This document shows positions 35,050 to 45,937 of a stretch of 64,000 nt of DNA, piece by piece. The stretch's first letter is position 1. Every line of letters starts with the position of its first letter. The notes under the pieces were generated by a model. The model did no database searches and was not told where the DNA came from. It saw only the letters and a program-made list of their open reading frames with translations. The translations under genes were made by a program, and so were the position numbers. This DNA is from Saturnia japonica (taxonomy: Eukaryota; Arthropoda; Insecta; Lepidoptera; Saturniidae). Location: NCBI GenBank assembly GCA_033032175.1, contig CM065304.1, positions 2,914,001-2,978,000 of the forward strand, written 5' to 3'.

Positions 35050-35415
35050 ATTCCCCGTCTATCTGTGTCTGTATAAGTCCAGATTTAACTCAAAAATGGT
35101 GGGACCGATTGTTATAATTATTCTGGTTATTTAAAAGAAATATCTCGATTTCGATGAGATTTTGTACGCGTGAATTATACGTCAATCCATAAATGATGGT
35201 CAATAAGAATTGTTAATTATACTTAATATTTTTCTTTAAATATATATAATTAATTCTCAACAGTTTCTGATAAAATTATTTACACAGGAAGTACGTTATT
35301 TCACATAATTATAATAAGCTTATGAATCATCAATAATAAGAGTAAAATACAATGGAATGAAAGTAATTATTGCTAGTTAAACGAGTGTGGAGCCGCGGGG
35401 CACCGTTAGTATTAT
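35050..35415 (+). repeat. Dispersed repeat D, copy 2
   Basis: GTCCAGATTTAACTCAAAAA, GAGATTTTGTACGCG and the end GGAGCCGCGGGGCACCGT match copy 1 at 13815-14150 block for block. Confidence 0.55.
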
Positions 35416-36039
35416 AAAAATCGTTAATATTACATCTATGTATTTCCCTATATTGGACATAAACTATCGTACTTTACCAATTTTTGCTCAAGAGGTCCTA
35501 TTTTTTGAATTCTTAAATTGTTATATTTATTATATTTTCGTATAATTTGCTATCATATGAGGGCATGCAATTGTCGTAAATGTACGATACCTACACGTAC
35601 GGTTGTAAACCCTGCTTTAGCTAATGCCATCTCTGATATTTTAATTCAAACAACACGTACTCATTTTTGGAAAATATTTACTAGTTTTTTTTTATAGCAG
35701 CTCAGACAAATTGACTGTACTATCTCTGTTGGATGACATAATCTCTTTCTCTTTCTCTTCAAACCCCCTTTCTTTTAGCTACCTGGTTAAAAGATATTAA
35801 TCATTACAACAAGAATAATGTAATGTATTATTCCTACGCAATGTATAACAAATTAATGAAGACACCATAATTCTACTGTCGATTATCCCTTATTATTTTT
35901 ACCAGTGGCATTAGTTCAACGTGGCAAAGAAGCAAGCATATTATGTAGGTAACCTTTAGGTCTGAAAGAGAGAGCTTTTCACGTTTTCACACTCAACATT
36001 ACGATGCGAAATACGATTTTTTCGAATTCACGATAACAA

Positions 36040-36165
36040 TCTCTAGAGGTCTATATCATTCCCAAAATTAAGACAAAATATCTAAGAACACCTCGTATGC
36101 TAAAACCCCTCAAGCCGTTTAGGCAGGGGGAGGAAAGTTACTATTTCGTTTAGATCAATAATTTC
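36040..36165 (-). repeat. Dispersed repeat E, copy 2
   Basis: The complement reads CCTAAACGGCTTGAGGGGTT, TTTTAGCATACGAGGTG and GTCTTAATTTTGGGAATGAT, matching 17030-17240. Confidence 0.5.
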
Positions 36166-37064
36166 TATCTCGCCATCTCATAGTTGTATTCCTAATTAGT
36201 GCATAAACAAATATTTATTATTTTACCCACAAGATGGCACAACGGAATTGATTACATTGTCTATGTCAGGGATGAAACGATACCAGTCAAGTATAACACT
36301 TTTGTTCGATACTGTAGTAGTGGAAACGAATCAATACTTACTTGTATCGTTTAATTTATTTTTTCTAAGAATTAAAGACAAGTAAAACCTAAAATATTCT
36401 CTTAAATTTTATGTTTACGATAATTCTGTTTTCCAGTCTGCTTCCCAAAAACAATTACTTTTCAAGATAATTTCCCGTTAAACAGTTTCTAGAAGCAATG
36501 ACAGTTGCGCCAGTATTTGAAAATATCCTCTCTCAAGGCACAGAGATGTCAACTATGTGTAAAAATATTCGTGCCTGTTTATATAACATTGGAAAGACAG
36601 ATTTTGTATCTTTTCATTCTTCGAACGGGTTTGTTTTTGTTTCCAGACTTTTAATAAAGATGCCTCATTTTTTAAATTAGCACGTCATCACTTTTGCCCA
36701 ACTGCAAGCTCTTTATGTTACGGAAGTAGAAGGTAGAATATATCTTCTTTAAAAAGCTTTTTTAATTTTGTATGGCACATCCACGTGCATTTTATATCGT
36801 CGATTTAGTAGACCAGACAACAGTAGACCAAATCTTTTTTAACCTCTATCAACAGATTAGTAACATATTAAACTCTAAACTTAAGGATAAAGGATGCCAG
36901 CCAGGTGTCTCGGTTACTCGATTCTCGGTTACAATGTATTGATGCAAATAGTACTTGGTATCGAAATAAAAGTATTTACACGAGCATCCTTAGTCAATGT
37001 ATGTTGTCATTGTCATTTTCAATGAAAAATGTTGTTAGTGTTATCGAAACAAGGCCTGTTATCG

Positions 37065-37201
37065 ACAAGTCCGGTGAAGCTGTAAAACATAGACCAACTG
37101 TAAAAGCCGCAGCGGCTTTAGGGCCCCTCAGAGATCTGACTACACTGTTAGCCTTAGGGGCCCTAAAGCCGCTGCGGCTTTTACAGCTTCACCGGACTTG
37201 T
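37065..37201. repeat. Large palindrome of Jockey LINE 3' ends
   Basis: The left arm (CAAGTCCGGTGAAGCTGTAA ... GCCGCAGCGGCTTTAGGGCC) and right arm (37155-37201) are nearly perfect complements around a 25-base centre. An 18-base direct duplication (TGTAAAACATAGACCAAC with a second TGTAAAA) interrupts the left arm. The arm sequence equals the 3' end found at 52035, 63110 and 14600. It would form a strong cruciform or hairpin. Confidence 0.75.
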
Positions 37202-37556
37202 TGTTCACTTATGAATAGTTGCGTTGCTAAAGTAAAACATACAATTGTTATTTATCTCTGCATACAATGGCCTGGCCATTGGCTGAGGCAGCGCTGCAAT
37301 AACTGATAATGGCTGTTCATATGGCCGCCAGGCGCCATGTCATAACTGTCATTGAGTTAAATTATGTTGAGCTGCTAATAAAAGCACCACGTTTACTTAT
37401 AATAATTTCGACTGCAACCTTTTGAAGTGAATTGTACATAACGTGGCGTACGTTTATTTATTTACGAAAGGACGTTTTGTGTATAATTACGAATGGGCGT
37501 ATTTTAGGTTAGGTTTTCTGTTTGTACTTTGATTTTTGTGAAGTTTGTTTATAATT
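37202..37556. other. Upstream flank of the THAP pseudogene
   Basis: No element is recognised. The expected 31-bp-type P-element terminal repeat could not be found. Confidence 0.35.
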
Positions 37557-37735
37557 ATGTTCGTTAATAACCACAGAAAATGTGCCAAGTGCTGTAGAAC
37601 ACGTGCTGAAGACATGACGGTGACCTACCATACCTTTCCAAATCCAGGACTATTTAAAAAAAATATTATTGTTGAATTTATGACCCTGGTACGATTATCA
37701 CGAATAATACTATATTTAAGCCCATTGTGTGAAGT
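37557..37735 (+). pseudogene. THAP zinc finger, N-terminal half
   Basis: The ATG opens MFVNNHRKCAKCCRTRAED and then VTYHTFPNPGLFKK. This has the C-x2-C pair and the 'FHRFP-DP' block of a THAP DNA-binding domain. The domain stops where the LINE at 37736 begins. Its second half (C-x2-H) lies beyond the LINE at 38890. Confidence 0.6.
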
Positions 37736-38725
37736 GTGTGTGTCCGAAGTGTCCTCAGTGGCGTTCCTCAAGGTTCGGTGCTTGGTCCATTGCTTGGTCC
37801 ATTGCTCTTTATCTTGTACCTCTCAGACTTGAAAAATACTCTGCAACTACCTTTTTCGCTTTTTGCTGATGATACCAAATTTTTTGCTAACCCTCGAAGC
37901 AACTGGCAAGCTGTACAGAATGACCTTAATGCGATTTTTAAGTGGACTCATGACTGGCTTCTAACTTTAAATGTGAATAAGTGCTCCGTGCTACACATTG
38001 GTAGTAATAATCCTTGTCAGGTATACTATCTTAGTGGTGAGCAATTAACCACAGTTGAAACACAAAGGGACTTGGGAGTTACAGTATCCAAAGATCTTAA
38101 ATGGAGAACTCATGTGCTTGGGGTTGTGAAGAAAACTAATTCAATTATTTATATCATTCGCAAGGCATTTAAATTCCTAACAGCTAAAACTTTTATAAAG
38201 TTATACAAGACCTATATAAGACCACTTCTTGAACATGCTTATATTATCTGGGATCCCTACTTCAAAAAAGACATTAAGCTCATTGATAATGTACAGAGAA
38301 GGGCTACTAGGATGGTGTATGCAATGGTAACTTACCCTATGAACAGCGCCTCATAAACCTTGGCCTTACCACACTAGAACAGCGTAGACAAAGAGGCAGG
38401 TTAATTGAAACTTATAAAATCCTCACTAATTATTACGATGTGCCCAGCCTTAAAGATATGTTTAAGTCAAATGAAAATAAACACCTACGAGGTCATCCCT
38501 TGAAACTTTGGGAATTCCCAGCAAAAAGAAACCCAATGAAGCATTTCTTGATTAACAGAGTGGTCACAGCATGGAACAAACTTCCAGATAAAGTTGTGAT
38601 GGCTACTACCATAACTTCCTTTAAGAGCAGATTGGACAAGGAAGATATCTCCAAGCTATTTGATACGCACGCATCAGCTAATTAGCTGCTAGTGTGTCTT
38701 ACCAAATAATAATAAATAATAAGTC
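37736..38725 (+). pseudogene. CR1/L2-like LINE reverse transcriptase inserted in the THAP gene
   Basis: The frame enters at LSGVPQGSVLGP and reads SLFADDTKFFANP (catalytic ADD kept), RDLGVTVSKDLKW and DNVQRRATRMVYAM. It shifts frame near 38335 and continues LINLGLTTLEQRRQRGRLIE to SFKSRLDKEDI before a stop. There is no RNase H. A 12-base tandem duplication (CTTGGTCCATTG twice) adds LGPL at 37780. The 3' end is an AATAATAAATAATAA tail near 38720. It is 5'-truncated; no clear target duplicate was found. Confidence 0.8.
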
Positions 38726-38879
38726 AACAAATTAATGTGCTGTTATTTTGTACAAACCATTTTCATGTCAGTGGCCTTTAAATATCTATAATTTTATTAG
38801 TAGACCAATCTAGTTTGATACTAGCTTGAGTTTGGGCTACATATTGTTGGCCAAATGAAAACTGGAACTCCGCAGAAAT

Positions 38880-39032
38880 ATTACGTTTACTTCATATTAA
38901 GAATAAGTGTTGTGTGGAAGACACTTTAATTCAAATCAGTTTAATGACAATATGAGACAAAAACTGAGTAAATTTGCTGTTCCTGAGTCAATGATAGTGA
39001 AAGAATTACTAAATGAAAGGGAAATTATCCAG
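38880..39032 (+). pseudogene. THAP zinc finger, C-terminal half
   Basis: The plus strand reads LCGRHFNSNQFNDNMRQKLS, then KFAVPES. This is the C-x2-H and AVP block that closes a THAP domain. The exon ends ATCCAG|GTATAA. It is separated from the N-terminal half by the LINE. Confidence 0.6.
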
Positions 39033-39188
39033 GTATAATATATGTACTTACAGATTATTCTAAATAGTTTACATATTATAATCCATATTAATATAATCCA
39101 CAATCGAATCTGAGTGTCCCTGAGGTTACATTGCAGAATAGTTAAGTGTGAAATTAAGAAATCAATTTTTTGTAATGATTACTTACAG

Positions 39189-39351
39189 AATGTAAAAGCA
39201 GTCCTGTATTGAACCTGCACAGCCAAAGTTATGAGTGCCACTGTCACACATTCAAAATGTTGTGGTGGAGCTTAGTACCAGTGCAGTATCATCAACACAA
39301 GAAACATTAACAGAAGTCCCAACAACAAGTGAAGTTATTAACAGTATGCAG
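39189..39351 (+). pseudogene. Linker exon of the THAP/P-type transposase
   Basis: Acceptor GATTACTTACAG and donor ATGCAG|GTAATC bound a frame that ends TSEVINSMQ. The next exon continues in phase with NIPVTEKLNV. The first part is not in frame with the ATG at 39235. Confidence 0.45.
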
Positions 39352-39379
39352 GTAATCCATTTTAGATATTGTTTTTGTT

Positions 39380-39660
39380 ATATATCTAAACATCTAACAA
39401 GTGATATCATTAATAAATATAAAGAATGGGAACCTTGCGGAACTCCTGATGATGCATAAAAAGGACTAGAAGTGTACCTATGCATCACAACCTTTTGAAC
39501 CCGATGCTCTAAATTACATTGTAACCACTTTAATATGTAATTCACATAATTTAGTAGGTTTGTGACAATAGATATTTTGCTTTTACCTAACCCATGTTGA
39601 TTCTGATTTTCATCATGACTCAAAAACTTAATTAGAATGTATTGTATATATAAACCTTCC
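39380..39660 (-). pseudogene. LINE fragment inside the transposase intron
   Basis: The minus strand reads KISIVTNLLNYVNYILKWLQ, then HRVQKVVMHRYTSSPFYASS and GVPQGSH. These are reverse-transcriptase blocks of a Daphne/CR1-type LINE, with the palm segment between them deleted. Confidence 0.65.
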
Positions 39661-39878
39661 ATAAAAAATCTGTAAATGTTAGTAAAAACCCATTAAAATT
39701 CGTTGCGTAGTTTTAAATTTCTAAGCGTACATAGGCACAGACAGCGGGAAGCAACTTCATTTTATGCTATGTATAGATTTATGATTATGACGTTTACATA
39801 AGATAATATAACAGACAAATATAATATTATAATTTTCAAATGCATGAGTGCTGGTAAATATATTTTTTGTAATTTCAG

Positions 39879-40641
39879 AATATACCAGTAACTGAAAAAC
39901 TTAACGTGGCAACCTTTGACAAGTATAATTTGGCCAAGAGACGAACTAAAATCTTAGCCTCCTTAGGTGTCACAAAAGTAAGCAAAATGACTCCTAGGGA
40001 AATAAAGTTGTACAAAATATGTAGAAGTAAGATGCGTGAGATAATACGACTACGAAACAAAATTAAGTATAAGAAAGGAAATTTTAAGCGAGTTTTTGAA
40101 TATAAACATGTTCAAGAATTGTGTGATTTAAATATCAGCAATTCTTTTATAACTTTATTACAAAGCCAGCTGCAAAATTTCTCTAAGAAACCAAAATGAA
40201 GAAGATATACTCTTAATGCAAAGATTCAGGCTTTGGTTATTTATAAAAAGTCCCCAGCCTGTTACAGGTTACTGAGGAGAATGTTCGCATTGCCTTGTCA
40301 AACAAGTTTAAATGAAATGCTTAATAGAGTGCCACTTAATCCAGGCATAAATGAACATATATTTACCTCATTAAAAAATGAGTAGAAACCAAGAAAAAGA
40401 AGAAAATATTTGTATATTGTCTTTTGATAAAATGTTTATAAGAAAACACTTGTTTTACAACCAAAAGCTGGATGAAATAGAAGGATTCAAAGACCATGAC
40501 AACCATGGTAGGACCAAAGATATTGCCTCTAAGGCACTGGTATTTATGCTCACTCGATTGAGAAAAAAGTGGAAACAATCCATTGTATTTTTTTTCTCCC
40601 ATACAATGAAGGCAGGCAGGATGACAAACATTTTAAAAGAG
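39879..40641 (+). pseudogene. P-element/THAP9-type transposase, central exon
   Basis: Acceptor TTGTAATTTCAG; donor AAAGAG|GTAAAA. It reads RTKILASLGVTKVSKMTPRE and a coiled basic stretch to a stop at 40197, then continues LNAKIQALVIYKKSPACYRL and, in another frame, LSFDKMFIRKHLFYNQKLDE and KALVFMLTRLRKKWKQSIVF. The 'FDEMSL--HLFYN' and 'ALVFM-RGLRKKWKQP' blocks are typical of THAP9/P-element transposases, and the first catalytic aspartate is in FDKM. One stop and one frameshift disable it. Confidence 0.75.
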
Positions 40642-40736
40642 GTAAAATATAATGTTTTATTTTGTAACTTTTATAAACTATCGCTGAACAGGAAAATGTA
40701 TGTGACATTGTGTAACTATTGTTTTATTCTTTTCAG

Positions 40737-40986
40737 ATACTTATAAAATGCATTGCAGGAAATATTAATGTGGTTGCTACTGTATGTGATTTGTCCGCTG
40801 TTAATGTGAAAGCATTGAAAATACTAGGTGCAACATCAACTACACCATTTTTTTATATTTGTGGAAAGGAAATTGTAGCTGTATTTATAGATCCTCCACA
40901 TCTTTTAAAATGCACTAGATATCTTCCTATAAAGCATGATATTGAAATCACCTCAGATTTTCAGTGCAATGAGAAGCCTGTAAAAG
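40737..40986 (+). pseudogene. P-element/THAP9-type transposase, exon
   Basis: Acceptor TTCTTTTCAG; donor AAAG|GTAAAC. It reads NINVVATVCDLSAVNVKALK and VAVFIDPPHLLKCTRYLPIK, matching the second catalytic aspartate region ('VVATVCDQG-NN') and the 'DPPHLLK-TRN' block of the family. The frame is open throughout and joins the exons on both sides. Confidence 0.8.
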
Positions 40987-41200
40987 GTAAACAAAATACT
41001 TGACTGTTGAATGGTTTGACTGACAGTTTTCACTTATAATAAGCATTTTTGTACCACATGCGTAACTATATTCACTTTGCGTTCAGGCTCTGCCGCATGT
41101 ACTCTTTATCATATTAATTATAAAAATTGTACAACTCTGTAAATTTGTATCCCTGCAAATAATAAAATTAGCTAATCAACATCAATTTACTTTTCTTTAG

Positions 41201-41389
41201 GCACAGTGAAATTGAGTCACATTGAAGCATTTTACAAACTGGATAAAATCAATCCCAACTTGGTTTATGCTTCTCAGCTGACAGACAATCATTTCCATCC
41301 AAATTGTCAGCAGCAAATGAGATTGAAGCTAGCGGCACAAGTATTTGGCCTTTCTGTAACAAGTGGGATATTAATGAAAATTGCTCAAA
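41201..41389 (+). pseudogene. P-element/THAP9-type transposase, exon
   Basis: Acceptor TTTTCTTTAG; donor CAAA|GTAAGT. The open frame GTVKLSHIEAFYKLDK continues to QLTDNHFHPNCQQQMRLKLA and AQVFGLSVTSGIL. This is the central insertion region of the transposase. Phase agrees with both neighbours. Confidence 0.8.
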
Positions 41390-41837
41390 GTAAGTGAATT
41401 TATATACATACATTAATAAATAAGTATGTAGGTTGTCCCAGACTCGATTAAGCTAATTCTTCTCGGAAAGTGAAGCATTGATCGTCCAACAGGGTGATAG
41501 GTCGAGCCTGGATCAGATTAATACAGGACCAAGGCATAAGGTATTCAGAGAAAGTTAATTAATTCTGTCCATATCTCAATATCTTCACGCTCGCTAATTG
41601 TGGACGCTACGTTATCTCTAAGCCTGCTAGTGATGTCGTGAAATACATATTAGTTTTGTGTAAGGGATCTACCATCACACGAAATGACATATTCGCACTT
41701 TTTAATGTTTTTTTTTGTATGTCTATAAAACTGAATTTGAAATTTTATATAAAATCATGAAATTATTTCTGGTGTCAGCATAACTACCTTCAACATAACA
41801 CTACAATTTTTTTTAATTGTTTATATCTTATTTTCAG

Positions 41838-42670
41838 ATGAACTCACACCTGATGCCCATGCGTTAGCAAATTTCGTGAAGAAGTTTGAAGAGCTGTTTG
41901 ATGCTGTCAATGCTGATAGCCCAGACATGAGAAGAGGAAAATAATATTCTTCGAATTTAACCAAAAAGTCTCCTCATTTAGCACTATTTAGAGATATGAA
42001 AAGGTTCATATCGAATATGAAATATATAGGAAGCAAAATAAATCAACACTTCTCAATAAGGATGGATTCACACGTTAAATGCCGTAGAGAGACTGTGGAA
42101 AAATTTGCAGGCTATAGGTATTAAGAATCTTTCAACACGTCGATTGAACCAAGATCCTTAAGAAAATTGATTTGGCTGCATAAGATATAGCTGTGGATCG
42201 AATAATAATCCAACGATTAATCAATTTATAACGGGTATTAAAACTGGCAAAAATTTCAAATTTAAAACATTCAGGCCAAAAAGAAATTGTGAAGATGACA
42301 CATCAATTAGCTAGTATCAACCATTAAATTTGATGAAAATGAATCGATGGAAAGTTTGTTACTTGATGCAGTTGAAGCAGTAGAGCAGGGGACATCCGAA
42401 AGTAAAACTTGTTGATATGTGTGTGGATTCATATTTAAAAAATTAAGGCACAATAACTGTGTGGATTGCCGAAAGGCATTTTTGACAAATACACACGAAA
42501 TCATATACATGTTCATGAGTTTTAAAGAATATGACCCAGTTCAGAATTAATTAAATTATATGAATAAAGATATGTTGACATGTGTAGAAGTTATGGCAAA
42601 TATAATAAACGATTACTTAAAAACAAATGCCCATAAGAGAGAAGTAAAATTAACATATTTAAGGTATTAG
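41838..42670 (+). pseudogene. P-element/THAP9-type transposase, last exon (decayed)
   Basis: Acceptor TTATTTTCAG; the frame reads NELTPDAHALANFVKKFEEL and FDAVNADSPDMRRGK, then two stops. Later pieces in shifted frames include CIRYSCGSNNNPTINQF near 42180, the diagnostic 'GGSNNNPT--QF' block near the final catalytic glutamate. Stops and shifts accumulate to the end. The exon is clearly dead, although most splice sites upstream are intact. Confidence 0.75.
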
Positions 42671-42914
42671 AATGTGTATATTTTAGTTTTTATATAATTG
42701 TATTGATCATTTAGTATTAAATGTAAACCATTAAAAAGTAAGCACATTTTTTATAATAATTAAAAGATATTGTGTTTTGTTTAATAGAGATATGGACGAC
42801 TAGGAGAAAAAAAAGCTCTTGAACGCAAAATGAGAATTATAAAAAAATTATGATTAAATAATATCCTTTGTTTAATTTACTTTCATAACTTGAAAATTAA
42901 TGTACTACAAGAAT

Positions 42915-43006
42915 ATGAAGCAGAATTCTTAATAACATGGAGCAATATTTACATTACTTAATGTTAAAACAGTCTCCTCTCCATATTATTAAGAATCGCG
43001 CTTCAT
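42915..43006. repeat. Inverted repeat, 28-bp arms
   Basis: ATTCTTAATAACATGGAG (left arm, from 42924) and its near-complement CTCCATATTATTAAGAAT enclose about 36 bases. Three or four mismatches lie across the 28-bp arms. It sits 250 bases past the transposase remnant but does not resemble a P-element end. Confidence 0.6.
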
Positions 43007-44109
43007 CTTTTTGTATTAAATTGCTTAGTGCAACTTATTTTGACCGTTCCCGCGTATTTTATTTAATTGCTATACTTCAATGGTGCTAGCGTCATATTGG
43101 TATGTAAAGTAGGTTATGTATGGTTCAGTAAGGTTGCATATTTTACTATAGAGACTTAAGGGTGAACATTTTTTAAATTCATTATAAATAAATAAAAGAC
43201 AAACAAACAATTTTTACATTCGAACAAACATCAAACAAATAATTAAAAAAAAAAAAATTCAATATTCCAAAAATGATGGGCGAAATTCAGTGAGTTTACA
43301 AATATCAATGAATACTAAACGAGTTAATAGTCTGTAGTTGTTATTTATCTCTGGTCTGTAGTCAAAGTCAAGTTTTCAAGTTTCTGGTCAAGTTGACGCA
43401 CTTCATCTCGCGGTGGTTATTGGTCTATGGTGGAACGGGACTCCACTTATCACGTTCAAAATTCAAAATTTCAAGTAAATAAATGATCAGTGTGGTTATG
43501 TCCATTCACTATTGTATGAATTCGTATGTTAATTAAAATTAAAATTTCCGATAACATTAATGTCATTAATTAATAAAACGGGATACTCATTTAAACAATA
43601 TCCAAATAGATACACAATACAGGGTTTTTTTTTGGGGTTTTTGAATATTACATTTAGGGCTACTTCATCTTAATGGTAGGTATTTTTTTAAAGAGTTGGT
43701 AACCCTGCATATTTAATTGTTAACTAGGATTGAAATTAAAAAAAAAAAACATTTTTTTTTAATCGATTATTAAAAATATAATAAAATCGATTAAAAAATT
43801 ATCAATGTTTATTCAAAAAATAATAAATTTTTCTTAATAATTGCTTTTTTTCATGTTATCTTCAAAAATTCAATTAAACACCTGAAATAATCACAATCAT
43901 AACTTTCTTAATGAAATAATCAATTTAAATAAGACAAATTTTTTTTGTTAATAGTGAAGAATGCCAACTGCTGTACCAAATGTTGTTGTTTAACATGATT
44001 GAATAAAAAATAAAACAATGTTTTTATCATATTATTTTACAACCTTTTGCACTCGGAATTTGGTTTTCTAAGTAGGAATATTCTTTAAACTTTTATCTAT
44101 AGTCTATAC
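43007..44109. other. No supported feature
   Basis: AT-rich with homopolymer runs; no frame, repeat pair or exon was recognised. Confidence 0.4.
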
Positions 44110-44262
44110 TATATATCTATATATAAACTAATATAACAGAACAAAAGAATTTTTATGTTCTTTTGTTTGTTTAAACACGCTAATCTCTGGAACTACCACT
44201 CGGATTTGAAAAATTCTTTTTGTATACGATAGCTTGATTCAAGAAAAATAGTACAGGGTATT
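44110..44262 (+). repeat. Dispersed repeat F, copy 2
   Basis: TTTTGTTTGTTTAAACACGC, TAATCTCTGGAACTACCACT and AAAAATTCTTTTTGTATACG match copy 1 in the DEAF1 intron. Confidence 0.55.
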
Positions 44263-44536
44263 AGCTTCAGGGTGCACATCCCAGCTAGCCTTTAATATTG
44301 ATTTTTGTTAAGTAAGTCGCAACACGAAGCTCTCCCGAACTGCTTTATCGGCGTGCGCTGCGATAATTTTTAGTGGTACGTAAATACAATGTTGTACAAA
44401 AATGTTTGACCTTAGTATATTTAAAAAATAGTCCGTGATAGCATAATTGTCTATCTCTTATATATAAGCTATTTTATGACAAATATTTGTTAAAAATTAA
44501 AAAAATATTTACTTTCATTATTTTAGACAAGGCAAT

Positions 44537-45635
44537 TTTTTTTTTTTTTTTTCTATATCGTTAATCACTTCATCTATTAGCGAATGTGTTGATTGTAAAT
44601 ATAGCTTTGTGGGTGAACCCTCAACTGAGAGTTTTTCCCCCTTCAAGTCTAACTAGCCAAGGACATCACTCAATATGGATAATGTCCTTTCTTTTTAGTC
44701 TTGTTGTAGCTGTGTTGCTAGTTTATTTGGGTGGTTTTCTAAGCGATCCCGGTATTTTAGAGAGGTATCTCGGATTTCCTCCCTCACCGTGTTCATGTGC
44801 AAGTATTTGTGGATTTCTACATTTGTGACGCACCATGGTACATTGGTTATATTGAGCAAGGTAATGTTTTGCATTCTTTGTAATATAGAAATATTAGAGT
44901 AACAGGCACTTCCCCAGAGTTGTATACCGTACATCCATACCGGCTTAAGTATTGTTTTATATATTAGTAACTTATTATCTGTTGATAGTTTGGTGTTTCG
45001 TCCAACCAGCCAGTACAGATTTCTGTATCTCAGGTTTAGTTCCTCTCTTTTTGTCTTTATGTGATGTTTCCATGTTAAACGCCGATCTAGATGTAGACCT
45101 AAATACTTTACACATTCGCTATGTGGGAGTATAGAGTTCTCAAGTTGAACAGATGGGCAGTTTCCTTTCCTCAATGTAAAGGTCGCGTGGACCGACTTTG
45201 AGGCGCTGGCTTCAATTCGCCACATTTGTAGCCAGTTTGTTATTTGGTCGAGGCTATGCTGTAGGGCTAGTGATACTTTACCAGGATCGCTGTCGCTAGC
45301 CAAAATAGCAGTATCGTCAGTATATGTAGCAGTACTAACACCTGATACTTCGGGGAGATCTGCAGTGTACAGTGTGTACAGGACTGGGCCTAAGATAGAC
45401 CCTTGTGGTACACCTGCTTTTATTTAATGGAAGGTTGATGTTGCATCTGCAACTTTCACTTGAAAGATCCGTGTTGTTAGGTAGGACTTTAATAAGGGAA
45501 AATAGCTGTGTCGGAGGTTTTTCCTAATTTTATACAAGAGCCCCTTATGCCAGACACGGTCAAAAGCCTGCTGTATATCTAAAAACACAGATGAACAGTA
45601 CTCTTTGTATATGGAGTGGAGTTTCAATATGTGGG
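44537..45635 (-). pseudogene. Jockey-type LINE, 3' half of ORF2
   Basis: The minus strand reads SSVFLDIQQAFDRVWHKGLL near 45560, then FH-stop-IKAGVPQGSILGP near 45400, TYTDDTAILASDSD near 45300 and KYLGLHLDRRLTWKHHI near 45110. The palm box is YTDD. A single stop (about 45424-45426) interrupts an otherwise continuous frame of about 310 codons to 44695. The element is 5'-truncated and ends in a poly-A tail (T run at 44537-44554 on the plus strand), so it is fairly young. Confidence 0.82.
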
Positions 45636-45849
45636 CTCACTTCAACGTTATAGGGAGTTTATCGTTATAAAGGATAAAGTTATAAAGAGTTTACACTGTA
45701 TTACATTTCATTACAAGATGTTATATGTATTAATTCTTGATTGATAATGCCAATTTCTTCAAAATTTTCAAAGCTGTTGTAAAATAAGTAGCTACTCAAC
45801 AATGAAAGGAAAAAATTATAAGGACAGGTAATCTTTATTTATTTATTTT

Positions 45850-45937
45850 AATCAAAATCTGATAAATCGTTACTGTCACTCGATGAGCTCTCCCCAACAT
45901 TTATTATAAGTTCATGTTCTTGTATATTATCGAATGC
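45850..45937 (-). pseudogene. DDE transposase copy 2, C-terminal end
   Basis: The minus strand reads AFDNIQEHELIINVGESSSS, then DSNDLSDFD and a stop. This is the serine/acid tail typical of this family and parallels the end of copy 1. It is cut from the rest by the LINE at 45938-47120. Confidence 0.65.

Larger units (their letters stand above)
33979..37064. other. Gene-free stretch with repeats
   Basis: Holds the TC microsatellite, the lone repeat-end motif at 34796, and repeats D2 and E2. The open frames at 36498 and 36905 have no motif. The rest is AT-rich and unassigned. Confidence 0.4.

Noticed and set aside
36905..37306. 133-codon plus-strand frame
   Set aside because: It runs through the palindrome of LINE ends and has no protein motif; open by chance.
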